Shown in pieces: positions 1 through 7,443 of a stretch of 32,349 nucleotides of DNA. The DNA is taken from positions 1-32,349 of the forward strand of contig NZ_CADCUP010000129.1 of NCBI RefSeq assembly GCF_902805925.1. Reading direction: 5' to 3'. The notes beneath the pieces were generated by a model that was not told where the DNA came from, did not search any database, and saw only the letters and a list, made by a program, of their open reading frames with translations. This DNA is from an uncultured Nocardioides sp. Its GTDB lineage: Bacteria > Actinomycetota > Actinomycetes > Propionibacteriales > Nocardioidaceae. Numbering within the stretch: position 1 is the stretch's first letter; each line of letters starts with the position of its first letter. The translations under genes were made by a program, and so were the position numbers.

Positions 1-1844
1 TGCTCCTGGCCGAGCTCAAGACGATGGCCGGCGGCATGGGCATCGCCGGGGCCGCCTCCATGAAGAAGGCCCAGCTGGTCGACGCCATCAAGGCGGCCCA
101 GTCAGGTGGCCAAGCAGGTGGCCAGTCGAGCGGTCAGTCGAGCGGCCGGTCGGGTGCCCAGCCCGCTGCCGAGCAGAGCGGCCGGAGCGAGGCCCCGGCC
201 CCCGAGGAGACGACCGCGGAGCGGCCGGCACGCGCCGCACGGACGCGCTCGCGCGCGAAGTCCGGAGAGGCGGAGCAGGCCCGCCAGCCCACGGAGGAGC
301 GGTCCGGTCGCGAGGAGTCCCGGCAGCAGCAGGGCGACCGGCCGCAGCAGGGCGGCGCCACCGACCGTGCCGCCCAGGACCCGCAGGACCAGCCGGACCG
401 GGGCCGCGAGCGCGGCGCCGGCCAGCGAGAGCGCACCGAGCGCACCGAGCGCAACGGGACCGATCGCAGCGACCGGGACCGCACGGACCGCACGGACCGC
501 ACGGACCGGGACCGCGGCGAGCGCGGCGAGCGTGCCGATGGCCGCGACGACCGCGACGAGGACGGCGGCAGTCGTCGCAACCGTCGTCGTCGCGGCCGCG
601 ACCGTGACCGCGACCGACCGCAGGGCAACGACCGCGGTCCGCAGCAGCCCGAGCGCACCCGCGGCAACCGCGGCGAGCCCGACACGACCATCCTCGAGGA
701 CGACGTCCTGGTGCCGGCCGCGGGCATCCTCGACGTGCTCGACAACTACGCGTTCGTGCGCACCAGCGGCTACCTGCCCGGCACCGACGACGTCTACGTC
801 TCCCTGTCCATGGTCCGCAGGTTCGGGCTGCGCCGCGGCGACGCGGTGATGGGCCAGGTGCGCCAGCCCCGGGAGGGTGAGCGCAAGGAGAAGTTCAACC
901 CGATGGTGCGCATCGACAGCGTCAACGGGGGCGAGCCGGAGGCTGCGAAGGACCGGCCCGAGTTCTCGAAGTTCACCCCGCTGCACGCCACCGATCGCCT
1001 GCGCCTCGAGACCGACCACGCCAACCTGATCGGCCGGGTCATCGACATCGCCGCCCCGATCGGCAAGGGCCAGCGCGGCCTGATCGTCTCGCCGCCCAAG
1101 GCCGGCAAGACGATGGTGCTGCAGTCGATCGCGAACTCCATCAGCGCCAACAACCCCGAGTGCCACCTCATGGTGGTCCTGGTCGACGAGCGGCCCGAGG
1201 AGGTCACCGACTTCCAGCGCACGGTCAAGGGCGAGGTCATCGCCTCGACGTTCGACCGCCCGGCGACCGACCACACGATGGTGGCCGAGCTGGCGATCGA
1301 GCGGGCCAAGCGCCTGGTCGAGCTCGGTCACGACGTCGTCGTGCTGCTCGACTCGATCACCCGGCTGGGACGCGCCTACAACCTCGCCGCCCCGGCGAGC
1401 GGCCGGATCCTCTCCGGTGGCGTCGACTCCTCGGCGCTCTACCCGCCGAAGAGGTTCTTCGGCGCCGCCCGCAACATCGAGAACGGCGGCTCGCTGACCA
1501 TCCTGGCCACCGCCCTGGTCGAGACCGGCTCGAAGATGGACGAGGTGATCTTCGAGGAGTTCAAGGGCACCGGCAACATGGAGCTGCGCCTGCGTCGCGA
1601 GTTCGCCGACAAGCGGATCTTCCCCGCGATCGACGCCGTCCAGTCCGGCACCCGCCGCGAGGAGCTGTTGATGAGCAAGGAGGAGACAGCGATCGTGTGG
1701 AAGCTGCGCCGGGTCCTCTCCAGCCTCGACAGCCAGCAGGCCCTCGAGCTGCTCCTCGAGCGCCTGAGGAAGTCGCAGACGAACATCGAGTTCCTTCTGC
1801 AGGTGCAGAAGACCACCCCGTCGGTCAACGGCGGGAACGAGTGA
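1..1844 (+). CDS. rho: Transcription termination factor Rho (5' end missing)
   Basis: RNA-dependent ATPase/helicase that ends transcription on unstructured RNA. The frame is open from base 3 and already reads LLAELKTMA, part of the Rho N-terminal helical domain, so the true start lies upstream of the window; the ATG at 24 is internal. In order: the end of the Rho_N domain; a very long Arg/Asp/Gly/Gln-rich disordered insert (about nt 110-690), typical of actinobacterial Rho; the cold-shock-like primary RNA-binding domain (about nt 715-930); then the RecA-type motor with P-loop PPKAGKT (nt 1092-1112), a Walker B/LLDSITR segment near nt 1340-1370, and the ETGSKMDEVIFEEFKGTGN loops. The motor looks intact. 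The insert carries short in-frame tandem repeats (separate entry). It is followed by a response regulator instead of directly by rpmE. Confidence 0.97.
   Translation, partial: LLAELKTMAGGMGIAGAASMKKAQLVDAIKAAQSGGQAGGQSSGQSSGRSGAQPAAEQSGRSEAPAPEETTAERPARAARTRSRAKSGEAEQARQPTEERSGREESRQQQGDRPQQGGATDRAAQDPQDQPDRGRERGAGQRERTERTERNGTDRSDRDRTDRTDRTDRDRGERGERADGRDDRDEDGGSRRNRRRRGRDRDRDRPQGNDRGPQQPERTRGNRGEPDTTILEDDVLVPAAGILDVLDNYAFVRTSGYLPGTDDVYVSLSMVRRFGLRRGDAVMGQVRQPREGERKEKFNPMVRIDSVNGGEPEAAKDRPEFSKFTPLHATDRLRLETDHANLIGRVIDIAAPIGKGQRGLIVSPPKAGKTMVLQSIANSISANNPECHLMVVLVDERPEEVTDFQRTVKGEVIASTFDRPATDHTMVAELAIERAKRLVELGHDVVVLLDSITRLGRAYNLAAPASGRILSGGVDSSALYPPKRFFGAARNIENGGSLTILATALVETGSKMDEVIFEEFKGTGNMELRLRREFADKRIFPAIDAVQSGTRREELLMSKEETAIVWKLRRVLSSLDSQQALELLLERLRKSQTNIEFLLQVQKTTPSVNGGNE
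431..507 (+). repeat. 9-bp tandem repeats inside the rho insert
   Basis: Two perfect copies of GCGCACCGA (431-448) and three perfect copies of GCACGGACC (481-507). They encode R-T-E and R-T-D tripeptide repeats in the disordered Rho insert. Both are in frame, so copy-number change would alter insert length without breaking the gene. Confidence 0.85.
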
Positions 1845-1966
1845 CCGCTCACCGGACCGGCCAGCGTGCTCGTGAGCGCGCAGGCCAGTCCCTCCATTCG
1901 CTCTCGCGGACGCAGGCTCGCGGCTAGGCTTCAGGCCGGATCTAGCGCACGAGGAAGGCAGGGCAG

Positions 1967-2338
1967 ATGGCCCGCATTGTGGTAGCCGACGACGACGTCG
2001 ACATCAGGGAGCTGGTGGAGTTCAAGCTGTCGACCCTGGGTCACGACATCGTGGCGGTGGCCGACGGCGCTGCGGCGATCGACGCCTGCCAGGCGAACCG
2101 CCCCGACCTCGCGGTGCTCGACGTGATGATGCCCGGCATGTCCGGCCTCGAGGCGGTCCGCGTCATCCGCAACGACCCGAGCCTCGCGGACCTCCCGGTG
2201 ATCCTGCTGACGGCGCGCGCCCAGGAGACCGACGTCGAGACCGGCTTCGAGTCGGGGGCGGACGACTACATCACCAAGCCGTTCAGCCCGCGTGAGCTGG
2301 CGACCCGGGTGCAGAGCCTGCTCTCACGCACGCAGTGA
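1967..2338 (+). CDS. Stand-alone response-regulator receiver protein
   Basis: A CheY-like receiver of 123 residues with no output domain. All phosphorylation residues are present: acidic pocket D8/D9/D10, phospho-acceptor D52 in the LDVMMPG strand, switch T82 and K104 in ITKPFSP. The Rossmann-like receiver fold accounts for the whole protein, so it must act by protein contact, either in a phosphorelay or on a diguanylate/phosphatase-type partner. No histidine kinase is in the window, so it is an orphan. A purine-rich ribosome site (GAGGAAGGCAGGGCAG) lies just before the ATG. It sits between rho and rpmE, which are adjacent in M. tuberculosis, so it is an insertion into an otherwise conserved block. 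Family assignment is firm; partner and role are unknown. Confidence 0.93.
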   Translation: MARIVVADDDVDIRELVEFKLSTLGHDIVAVADGAAAIDACQANRPDLAVLDVMMPGMSGLEAVRVIRNDPSLADLPVILLTARAQETDVETGFESGADDYITKPFSPRELATRVQSLLSRTQ

Positions 2339-2406
2339 GTCAGTCGGCCACGGCCGAGGCGCACGGGCACGAGCATGGGGAATGTGGCGATTGGCCCCGC
2401 TGTTGA

Positions 2407-2426
2407 GCACGATGGCACAATCGTGC
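2407..2426. promoter_or_regulatory. Inverted repeat GCACGAT-N6-ATCGTGC upstream of rpmE
   Basis: Perfect 7-bp arms (2407-2413 and 2420-2426) separated by 6 nt, in the 154-nt gap between the response regulator and rpmE. The spacer and right arm include CACAAT (2416-2421), a possible -10 element. This could be an operator overlapping the rpmE promoter, or part of a leader hairpin. Which it is cannot be told from sequence alone. Confidence 0.4.
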
Positions 2427-2492
2427 GCTGGTTCCGGTTCACGTCCCCGCACCAGGCGAAGACGACCCGGCGACCCTCGAGAGGACACTCAC
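2426..2492 (+). promoter_or_regulatory. Candidate structured leader of rpmE (L31 leader-like)
   Basis: The 5' region just before the L31 start can fold. CGCTGGT (2426-2432) pairs with ACCAGGCG (2451-2458) with one bulged G. A small hairpin CCT/AGG (2475-2477 with 2482-2484) would cover the ribosome site GAGAGGA (2480-2486 area). Autoregulatory L31 leaders are described for several bacterial groups including Actinobacteria. I did not match a covariance model, so this is inference from position and base pairing. Confidence 0.3.
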
Positions 2493-2708
2493 ATGCAGAA
2501 GGACATCCACCCGGAGTACGCCGAGACCCAGGTCACCTGCACCTGTGGCGCGTCGTTCACCACCCGCAGCACTGCCACGTCCGGCGCCCTGCGCGCCGAC
2601 GTCTGCTCGCAGTGCCACCCGTTCTACACCGGCAAGCAGAAGATCCTCGACACCGGCGGCCGCGTCGCCCGCTTCGAGGCCCGCTACGCCAAGGCAGCCA
2701 AGAAGTAG
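2493..2708 (+). CDS. rpmE: 50S ribosomal protein L31, zinc-binding (C+) type
   Basis: A 71-residue protein of the bacterial L31 type, which bridges the large and small subunits at the central protuberance. The start MQKDIHPEY and the segment CSQCHPFYTGKQK are hallmarks. Four cysteines, C16 and C18 (CTC) plus C38 and C41 (CSQC), form the zinc site, so this is the C+ form used under zinc-replete conditions; the Zur-controlled paralogue usually lacks them. The ATG at 2493 is preceded by GAGAGGA. A longer in-frame opening upstream is not supported by any L31 homology. It is followed by a hairpin and then prfA, in the usual actinobacterial order. Confidence 0.97.
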   Translation: MQKDIHPEYAETQVTCTCGASFTTRSTATSGALRADVCSQCHPFYTGKQKILDTGGRVARFEARYAKAAKK

Positions 2709-2718
2709 CTCCATCCGG

Positions 2719-2757
2719 ACGCCGGTCCCCGCACCTGTAGGTCGCGGAGACCGGCGT
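2719..2757 (+). terminator. Hairpin between rpmE and prfA
   Basis: ACGCCGGTC (2719-2727) and GACCGGCGT (2749-2757) form a perfect 9-bp stem around a 21-nt loop, starting 10 nt after the rpmE stop. No T-run follows, so it is more likely a weak terminator, a 3' stability hairpin, or an attenuator ahead of prfA than a strong terminator. Confidence 0.45.
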
Positions 2758-2799
2758 TCGTCATGTCACCATCAACCACTGGTCGGCGAGGAGCGCTGA

Positions 2800-3873
2800 G
2801 TGTTCGAAGCAGTCGAGGGACTCCAGCAGGAGCACGGTGAGCTCGAGCGACGCCTGGCGGCGCCCGAGACCCATGCCGACCAGCGCCTGGCCAAGCAGCT
2901 GAACCAGCGGTACGCCGAGCTGACGGCCGTCGTGGGCACGTGGCGCGAGTGGCTCACGCTGGGCGAGGACATCGAGGCGGCCCGCGAGCTCGCCCAGGAG
3001 GACGCCTCCTTCGCCGCCGAGCTGGAGCCGCTGGAGGCCCGTCAGGCGGTGGTCGCGGAGCGGCTGCGGCACCTGCTCGTGCCCCGGGACCCCAGTGACG
3101 CCAAGGACGCCATCCTCGAGCTGAAGTCGGGGGAGGGCGGCGAGGAGTCCGCCCTGTTCGCCGGCGACCTGCTGCGCATGTACACCCGGTACGCCGAGCA
3201 GCGTGGCTGGGCCACGGAGGTCCTGGACGCGACCGGGTCCGACCTCGGCGGCTACAAGTCGGTCACGGTGGCCGTGAAGGCCAAGGGCACCCCCGAGCCC
3301 GGCGAGGCGCCGTACGCCCTGCTGAAGTTCGAGGGCGGCGTGCACCGGGTGCAGCGGGTGCCCGTCACCGAGAGCCAGGGGCGCGTGCACACGTCCGCGG
3401 CCGGGGTGCTGGTGATGCCCGAGGCCGAGCAGGTCGACGTCACCCTCGACGAGAACGACCTGCGCATCGACGTCTTCCGCTCCTCCGGCCCCGGCGGGCA
3501 GAGCGTGAACACCACCGACTCGGCGGTGCGCATCACCCACCTGCCCAGCGGCATCGTGGTGAGCTGCCAGAACGAGAAGAGCCAGCTGCAGAACAAGGAG
3601 TCGGCCATGCGCATCCTGCGCGCCCGCCTGCTGGCCGCCGCCGAGGAGGAGGCGAACGCCGAGGCCAGCGCGGCCCGGAGGAGCCAGATCCGGACCGTCG
3701 ACCGGTCGGAGCGGATCCGCACCTACAACTACCCCGAGAACCGCATCTCCGACCACCGCACGGGCTACAAGTCCCACAACCTCGACCAGGTGCTCGACGG
3801 CGACCTCCAGCCCGTGCTCGACAGCTGCGTGCGGACCGACCTCGCGGCCCGCCTGGACGCGCTGGAGTCCTGA
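2800..3873 (+). CDS. prfA: Peptide chain release factor 1
   Basis: Class I release factor that reads UAA and UAG and triggers peptidyl-tRNA hydrolysis. It has 357 residues, the normal length. The codon-reading tripeptide is P188-V189-T190 in [10 protein letters not shown], the PxT form of RF1 (RF2 has SPF). The catalytic GGQ is G232-G233-Q234 within [16 protein letters not shown]. The GTG start at 2800 is chosen because it is preceded by GGCGAGGAG and gives a normal N-terminus ([18 protein letters not shown]). The stop overlaps the ATG of prmC by one base (TGATG), coupling it to the enzyme that methylates its GGQ glutamine. Confidence 0.97.
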   Translation: MFEAVEGLQQEHGELERRLAAPETHADQRLAKQLNQRYAELTAVVGTWREWLTLGEDIEAARELAQEDASFAAELEPLEARQAVVAERLRHLLVPRDPSDAKDAILELKSGEGGEESALFAGDLLRMYTRYAEQRGWATEVLDATGSDLGGYKSVTVAVKAKGTPEPGEAPYALLKFEGGVHRVQRVPVTESQGRVHTSAAGVLVMPEAEQVDVTLDENDLRIDVFRSSGPGGQSVNTTDSAVRITHLPSGIVVSCQNEKSQLQNKESAMRILRARLLAAAEEEANAEASAARRSQIRTVDRSERIRTYNYPENRISDHRTGYKSHNLDQVLDGDLQPVLDSCVRTDLAARLDALES

Positions 3874-4715
3874 TGCCGCGCCGAGCCAGCGTCCTGGCCG
3901 AGGCCGTGCGGCTGCTGCGCGAGGCGGGCGTCGCCAGCCCCGACCACGACGCCGCCGAGCTCCTCGCCCACGTGCACGCCGTGCCGCGGAGCCGCCTCTT
4001 CCAGATCGACCTCGTCGAGGAGTCCCGTCGTGAGGCGTTCGAGGCGCTGGTCGCGCGCCGGGCCGCCCGCGAGCCCCTGCAGCACCTGACCGGCTCCGCG
4101 GGGTTCCGCCACGTCGACGTCGCCGTCGGCCCCGGCGTGTTCGTGCCGCGGCCCGAGACCGAGCTGCTCGCCGGCTGGGCCGTCGAGTCCGCGGGGGCCC
4201 TCGAGGCGCCCGTCGTGGTGGACCTGTGCACCGGGTCCGGGGCGATCGCCAGGTCGGTCGCCCACGAGGTGCCCGGGGCCCGGGTGCACGCCGTGGAGCT
4301 CGACCCGCCGGCGCACACGTGGGCCGAGCGCAACCTCGCCGGCACCGGCGTCGACCTGCGCCTGGGCGACATGGCGACCGCCTTCGGGGACCTCCAGGGC
4401 CGGGTCGACGTGGTGGTGTGCAACCCGCCGTACATCCCGCTCGAGGCCTGGGAGTCGGTCGCGGCGGAGGCCCGCGACCACGACCCGCACCTGGCGCTGT
4501 TCTCGGGTGACGACGGGCTGGACGCCATGCGGGTGCTCGAGGAGCGCGCCGCCTTCCTGCTGAAGCCCGGGGGGGTGGTCGGCGCCGAGCACGCCGACGT
4601 GCAGGGTGCGTCCGCACCCGAGGTGTTCAGCCGGGCGGGACGCTGGGCGGAGGTCCGCGACCACCACGATCTGGCCGGGCGTGCACGGTTCCTCACGGCG
4701 CGACTGGCACGATGA
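3873..4715 (+). CDS. prmC: Release factor glutamine N5-methyltransferase
   Basis: SAM-dependent methyltransferase that modifies the GGQ glutamine of release factors. It has an N-terminal helical substrate-binding domain (about residues 1-90) and a Rossmann methyltransferase domain with SAM motif VVDLCTGSGAIA. The catalytic NPPY motif is N184-P185-P186-Y187, followed by IPLEAW as is usual in this family. The length (280 residues) is normal. It is translationally coupled to prfA upstream (1-nt overlap) and to tsaC downstream (ATGA overlap). Both ends look intact. Confidence 0.96.
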   Translation: MPRRASVLAEAVRLLREAGVASPDHDAAELLAHVHAVPRSRLFQIDLVEESRREAFEALVARRAAREPLQHLTGSAGFRHVDVAVGPGVFVPRPETELLAGWAVESAGALEAPVVVDLCTGSGAIARSVAHEVPGARVHAVELDPPAHTWAERNLAGTGVDLRLGDMATAFGDLQGRVDVVVCNPPYIPLEAWESVAAEARDHDPHLALFSGDDGLDAMRVLEERAAFLLKPGGVVGAEHADVQGASAPEVFSRAGRWAEVRDHHDLAGRARFLTARLAR

Positions 4716-5374
4716 CCCCCATGCGCTATCCCACGGGCACCGAGGACGAGCTCGAGAAGGCCATCGAGGCGGCCAGCCTCGCGATCCGCCGCGGCCGGCT
4801 GGTCGTGATGCCCACCGACACCGTCTACGGCATCGGTGCCGACGCGTTCGAGGCGGCCGCCGTGCAGCGGCTCCTGGACGCCAAGGGCCGCGGCCGCGAC
4901 ATGCCTCCGCCGGTGCTGGTCAGCGCCTCCACGACCCTGGACGCCCTCGCCGTCAACGTCCCCGGGTGGGCGCGCGCGCTGGTCGCCGAGTTCTGGCCGG
5001 GTCCGCTCACGGTGGTGTGCCACCAGCAGACCTCCTTGCAGTGGGATCTCGGGGAGACGCGGGGCACCGTGGCCATCCGCATGCCCGACGACGACATCGC
5101 CCTCGCCGTGCTCGAGCGCACCGGCCCGCTCGCGGTGAGCTCGGCCAACATCACCGGTCGCCCCGCGGCCCTGGACGCCGACGAGGCGGAGACCATGCTG
5201 GGTGACAGCGTGGCGGTCATCATCGACGGCGGACGCACGCCCGGCTCGGACCCCTCCACCATCGTCGACGCGACCGGCGACCAGGGACGCATCCTCCGTC
5301 AGGGCGCACTCACCCTCGAGGAGCTCAACGACGTCCTCGAGCCGCTGGGTGCCGCCCTCACCGACGAGGGCTAG
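4712..5374 (+). CDS. tsaC: L-threonylcarbamoyladenylate synthase (Sua5/YrdC/YwlC family)
   Basis: Makes threonylcarbamoyl-AMP from threonine, bicarbonate and ATP, the first step of the t6A37 modification in ANN-decoding tRNAs. The YrdC fold is evident from VVMPTDTVYGIGADAF near the N-terminus, the nucleotide/substrate strand VAIRMPDDD and the signature SSANITG. At 220 residues it is the short form, without the extra C-terminal Sua5 domain. The ATG at 4712 overlaps the prmC stop as ATGA. A second in-frame ATG at 4721 is also possible, as neither has an obvious ribosome site. It belongs to the prfA-prmC-tsaC-wecA operon. Confidence 0.93.
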   Translation: MTPMRYPTGTEDELEKAIEAASLAIRRGRLVVMPTDTVYGIGADAFEAAAVQRLLDAKGRGRDMPPPVLVSASTTLDALAVNVPGWARALVAEFWPGPLTVVCHQQTSLQWDLGETRGTVAIRMPDDDIALAVLERTGPLAVSSANITGRPAALDADEAETMLGDSVAVIIDGGRTPGSDPSTIVDATGDQGRILRQGALTLEELNDVLEPLGAALTDEG

Positions 5375-5377
5375 GGC

Positions 5378-6523
5378 GTGCGCGAGTACCTCCTCGTCTT
5401 CCTCGTCGCCGCGGCCACGACCTACTTGTTGACGGTCATCGCGCGTGAGATCGCCCTGCGCACCGGAGCGGTGGCCGCCGTGCGCGACCGTGACGTCCAC
5501 GCCGAGCCGATCCCCTACCTCGGCGGGCTGGCCATGCTCGGGGGGCTCGTCGCGGCGTACCTCGTGGGACGGGAGCTGCCCTTCCTCTCCACCAGCGACC
5601 CGTTCGTGTTCCGCGACGCCGGCATCGTGCTCATCGCCGGGGCGCTGATCTGCGCCGTCGGGGTCATCGACGACGTCTTCGACCTCGACGCGCTCACCAA
5701 GTTCGGCGGGCAGGTGCTCGCCTCCGGGCTGCTCGTCTTCTTCGGGGTGCGGCTCTACTACTTCCCCGACTCCGACGGGGTCCAGCTCTCGCTCGACCCC
5801 GCCCAGGGCGCCCTGCTGAGCGTCTTCATCGTCGTCGCCACCATGAACGCCGTGAACTTCGTCGACGGGCTCGACGGCCTGGCCGCCGGTGTGGTCGGCA
5901 TCGGCGCGCTCGCCTTCTTCGTCTTCTGCTACCAGGTCGCCAACCTCAACGGGCTCTCCCTCGCCACCACCGGGGCGCTCCTCGCGGCGTCGCTGGGCGG
6001 TGCCTGCGTCGGCTTCCTGCCGCACAACTTCCACCCGGCCCGGCTGTTCATGGGCGACAGCGGCTCGATGCTCATCGGGCTCGTGCTGTCGGCCAGCGCG
6101 CTGACCATCACCGGCCAGTTCGACGGCGCCGACATCACCAGCGGCGCCGAGGGCGGCCGCTCGGGCCCGATCCTGCTGCTGCCGCTCCTGCTGCCCCTGT
6201 CGCTGTGCCTGGTGCCGCTCGCCGACCTCGTCATGGCCGTCGTGCGCCGCACCCGGGCCGGACGCTCGCCCTTCTCGCCCGACAAGCAGCACCTGCACCA
6301 CCGCCTGCTCGAGATCGGGCACTCCCAGCGCCGCGCCGTCTTCATCATGTGGCTGTGGGCCGGGCTGGTGGGCTTCGGCGTCGTCATCGTGAGCCTCTAC
6401 GCCGGCGGCCTGATGTGGACGGCGCTGGCGCTGATGACCGGCGCCACCATCGTGCTGACGTTCCTGCTGCCCCGGGTCAACAAGCCCGTCCTGGCGCGGG
6501 CGGCGGAGCCCGAGGACGGCTGA
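5378..6523 (+). CDS. wecA: Polyprenyl-phosphate N-acetylglucosaminyl-1-phosphate transferase (WecA/Rfe-like, MraY family)
   Basis: Integral membrane enzyme that moves a sugar-1-phosphate from UDP-sugar to decaprenyl/undecaprenyl phosphate. In mycobacteria the gene at this locus (rfe, Rv1302) starts the linker between peptidoglycan and arabinogalactan; in other actinobacteria it starts other wall glycopolymers. Around ten hydrophobic segments are visible. The family motifs are present in order: the DD pair in VIDDVFDLDALTKFGGQ, NAVNFVDGLDGLAAG, FMGDSGS, and the histidine-rich loop HLHHRLLEIGHS typical of WecA rather than MraY. The GTG at 5378 lies 3 nt after the tsaC stop, with GAGGG upstream. 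The exact sugar cannot be fixed from sequence. Confidence 0.92.
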   Translation: MREYLLVFLVAAATTYLLTVIAREIALRTGAVAAVRDRDVHAEPIPYLGGLAMLGGLVAAYLVGRELPFLSTSDPFVFRDAGIVLIAGALICAVGVIDDVFDLDALTKFGGQVLASGLLVFFGVRLYYFPDSDGVQLSLDPAQGALLSVFIVVATMNAVNFVDGLDGLAAGVVGIGALAFFVFCYQVANLNGLSLATTGALLAASLGGACVGFLPHNFHPARLFMGDSGSMLIGLVLSASALTITGQFDGADITSGAEGGRSGPILLLPLLLPLSLCLVPLADLVMAVVRRTRAGRSPFSPDKQHLHHRLLEIGHSQRRAVFIMWLWAGLVGFGVVIVSLYAGGLMWTALALMTGATIVLTFLLPRVNKPVLARAAEPEDG

Positions 6524-6543
6524 TTTCAGGCCGCCGCAGACTT

Positions 6544-6559
6544 TGTGATAGTTTTCACT
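6544..6559. promoter_or_regulatory. Crp/GlxR-like binding site ahead of the ATP synthase operon
   Basis: TGTGA-N6-TCACT (6544-6548 and 6555-6559) matches the Crp/GlxR-family consensus TGTGA-N6-TCACA at nine of ten defined positions. It lies in an unusually AT-rich patch of a GC-rich intergenic region, 59 nt upstream of the first gene of the ATP synthase cluster. TAGTTT (6549-6554) within the spacer could be a -10 element, in which case bound protein would block the promoter. The motif match is direct; the regulatory role is inference. Confidence 0.6.
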
Positions 6560-6617
6560 AGCACCTGGAGAGCACCCCGGGAGCCGCCAGCAGTCCCTCC
6601 ACAGAACGGCCGCCGTG

Positions 6618-7100
6618 ATGACGACCGAGCCGAAGCAGGCCAGCCGCCTCCAGGGCGTGCCAGTGCTCTCGGGAGCGGCTGTCTCGGGCCTCGTCGTCGC
6701 CGTCGTCCTCACGGTCGTGGGCGCGATGGCAGCGGGCTCGCCGGCGGCGTACGGCGCCCTGGTCGGCGCCGCGATCGCGCTCGTCGTCTTCTCCGTGGGC
6801 TCGTTCTCCGTCGACCTCGTGGCCCGCGTGATGCCGAGCATGTCCCTGATGGTGGCCCTGCTGACCTACACCCTCCAGGTCGTCGTCATGGCGCTGGTCT
6901 TCGTGGCGCTCACCGGCTCCGGCCTCCTCGACGACGCCCTCGACCGCGGCTGGCTGGCCGCCGGGGTGATCGCGGTGACACTGGTGTGGCTGCTCGCCCA
7001 GGTCACGCTCACCACCCGGGCCCGCATCCCGGTCTACGACCTGTCCGCCTCCACGGCCTCCCGGGACGGCGGTGGGCGACCGGAGGCGGGTGCGCGATGA
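6618..7100 (+). CDS. Small membrane protein at the head of the ATP synthase operon (Rv1303-like position)
   Basis: A 160-residue hydrophobic protein with four predicted membrane segments (around VSGLVVAVVLTVVG, AYGALVGAAIALVVF, SLMVALLTYTLQVVVMALVF and WLAAGVIAVTLVWLLA) and a polar C-terminal tail. It occupies the place of the ATP synthase I-like protein Rv1303, next to the small AtpI/AtpZ-like gene. Such proteins are thought to help c-ring assembly or ion supply, but that role is inferred from family and position. GTG (6615) and ATG (6618) are adjacent possible starts; ATG is preferred. The ribosome site is weak. Confidence 0.75.
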   Translation: MTTEPKQASRLQGVPVLSGAAVSGLVVAVVLTVVGAMAAGSPAAYGALVGAAIALVVFSVGSFSVDLVARVMPSMSLMVALLTYTLQVVVMALVFVALTGSGLLDDALDRGWLAAGVIAVTLVWLLAQVTLTTRARIPVYDLSASTASRDGGGRPEAGAR

Positions 7101-7130
7101 CCCGGGCCGACTGCTATTGTCCGGGGCGCG

Positions 7131-7391
7131 ATGGCACAGCAGACTCCTCCGTCACCGCACCCCGACGAAGAGCCCCGAGGCGACCCGTGGCACGCCTTCG
7201 GGTACCTCGTCTCCGGGGTGCTGGTCTACGGACTCATCGGCTGGGGCCTGGACCGTTGGTTGGACACCAGCTTCCTCGTGGTCATCGGGATCCTCACGGG
7301 GGTGTGTCTGGGGATCTACATGACCTGGAAGCGGTTCAACGCACCGTGGTCCACGCCCTCGCCCCGGCCGGATCCGCCCGACCAGCGCTAG
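7131..7391 (+). CDS. AtpZ/AtpI-family protein
   Basis: An 86-residue protein with a charged N-terminus, the motif DPWHAFGYLVSGVLVYGLIGWGLD (first membrane hairpin segment) and a second hydrophobic stretch LVVIGILTGVCLGIYM, ending in a polar Pro-rich tail. The two-helix layout with Gly-rich helices and GxxLD between them is the AtpI/AtpZ pattern. These proteins act as assembly or Mg2+/Ca2+-handling accessories of F1Fo ATP synthase. No clear ribosome site precedes the ATG. TATTGT (7115-7120) lies 10 nt before it and may be an internal promoter giving a near-leaderless message. Confidence 0.85.
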   Translation: MAQQTPPSPHPDEEPRGDPWHAFGYLVSGVLVYGLIGWGLDRWLDTSFLVVIGILTGVCLGIYMTWKRFNAPWSTPSPRPDPPDQR

Positions 7392-7443
7392 TGCCCGCAC
7401 CAGGACCCACCGCTTCCCGCCAGACGCAGACACAGGAGACACC

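Noticed and set aside
24-26. The ATG at 24 as the start of rho.
   Set aside because: The frame is open before it and already encodes Rho N-terminal domain sequence, so the start lies outside the window.
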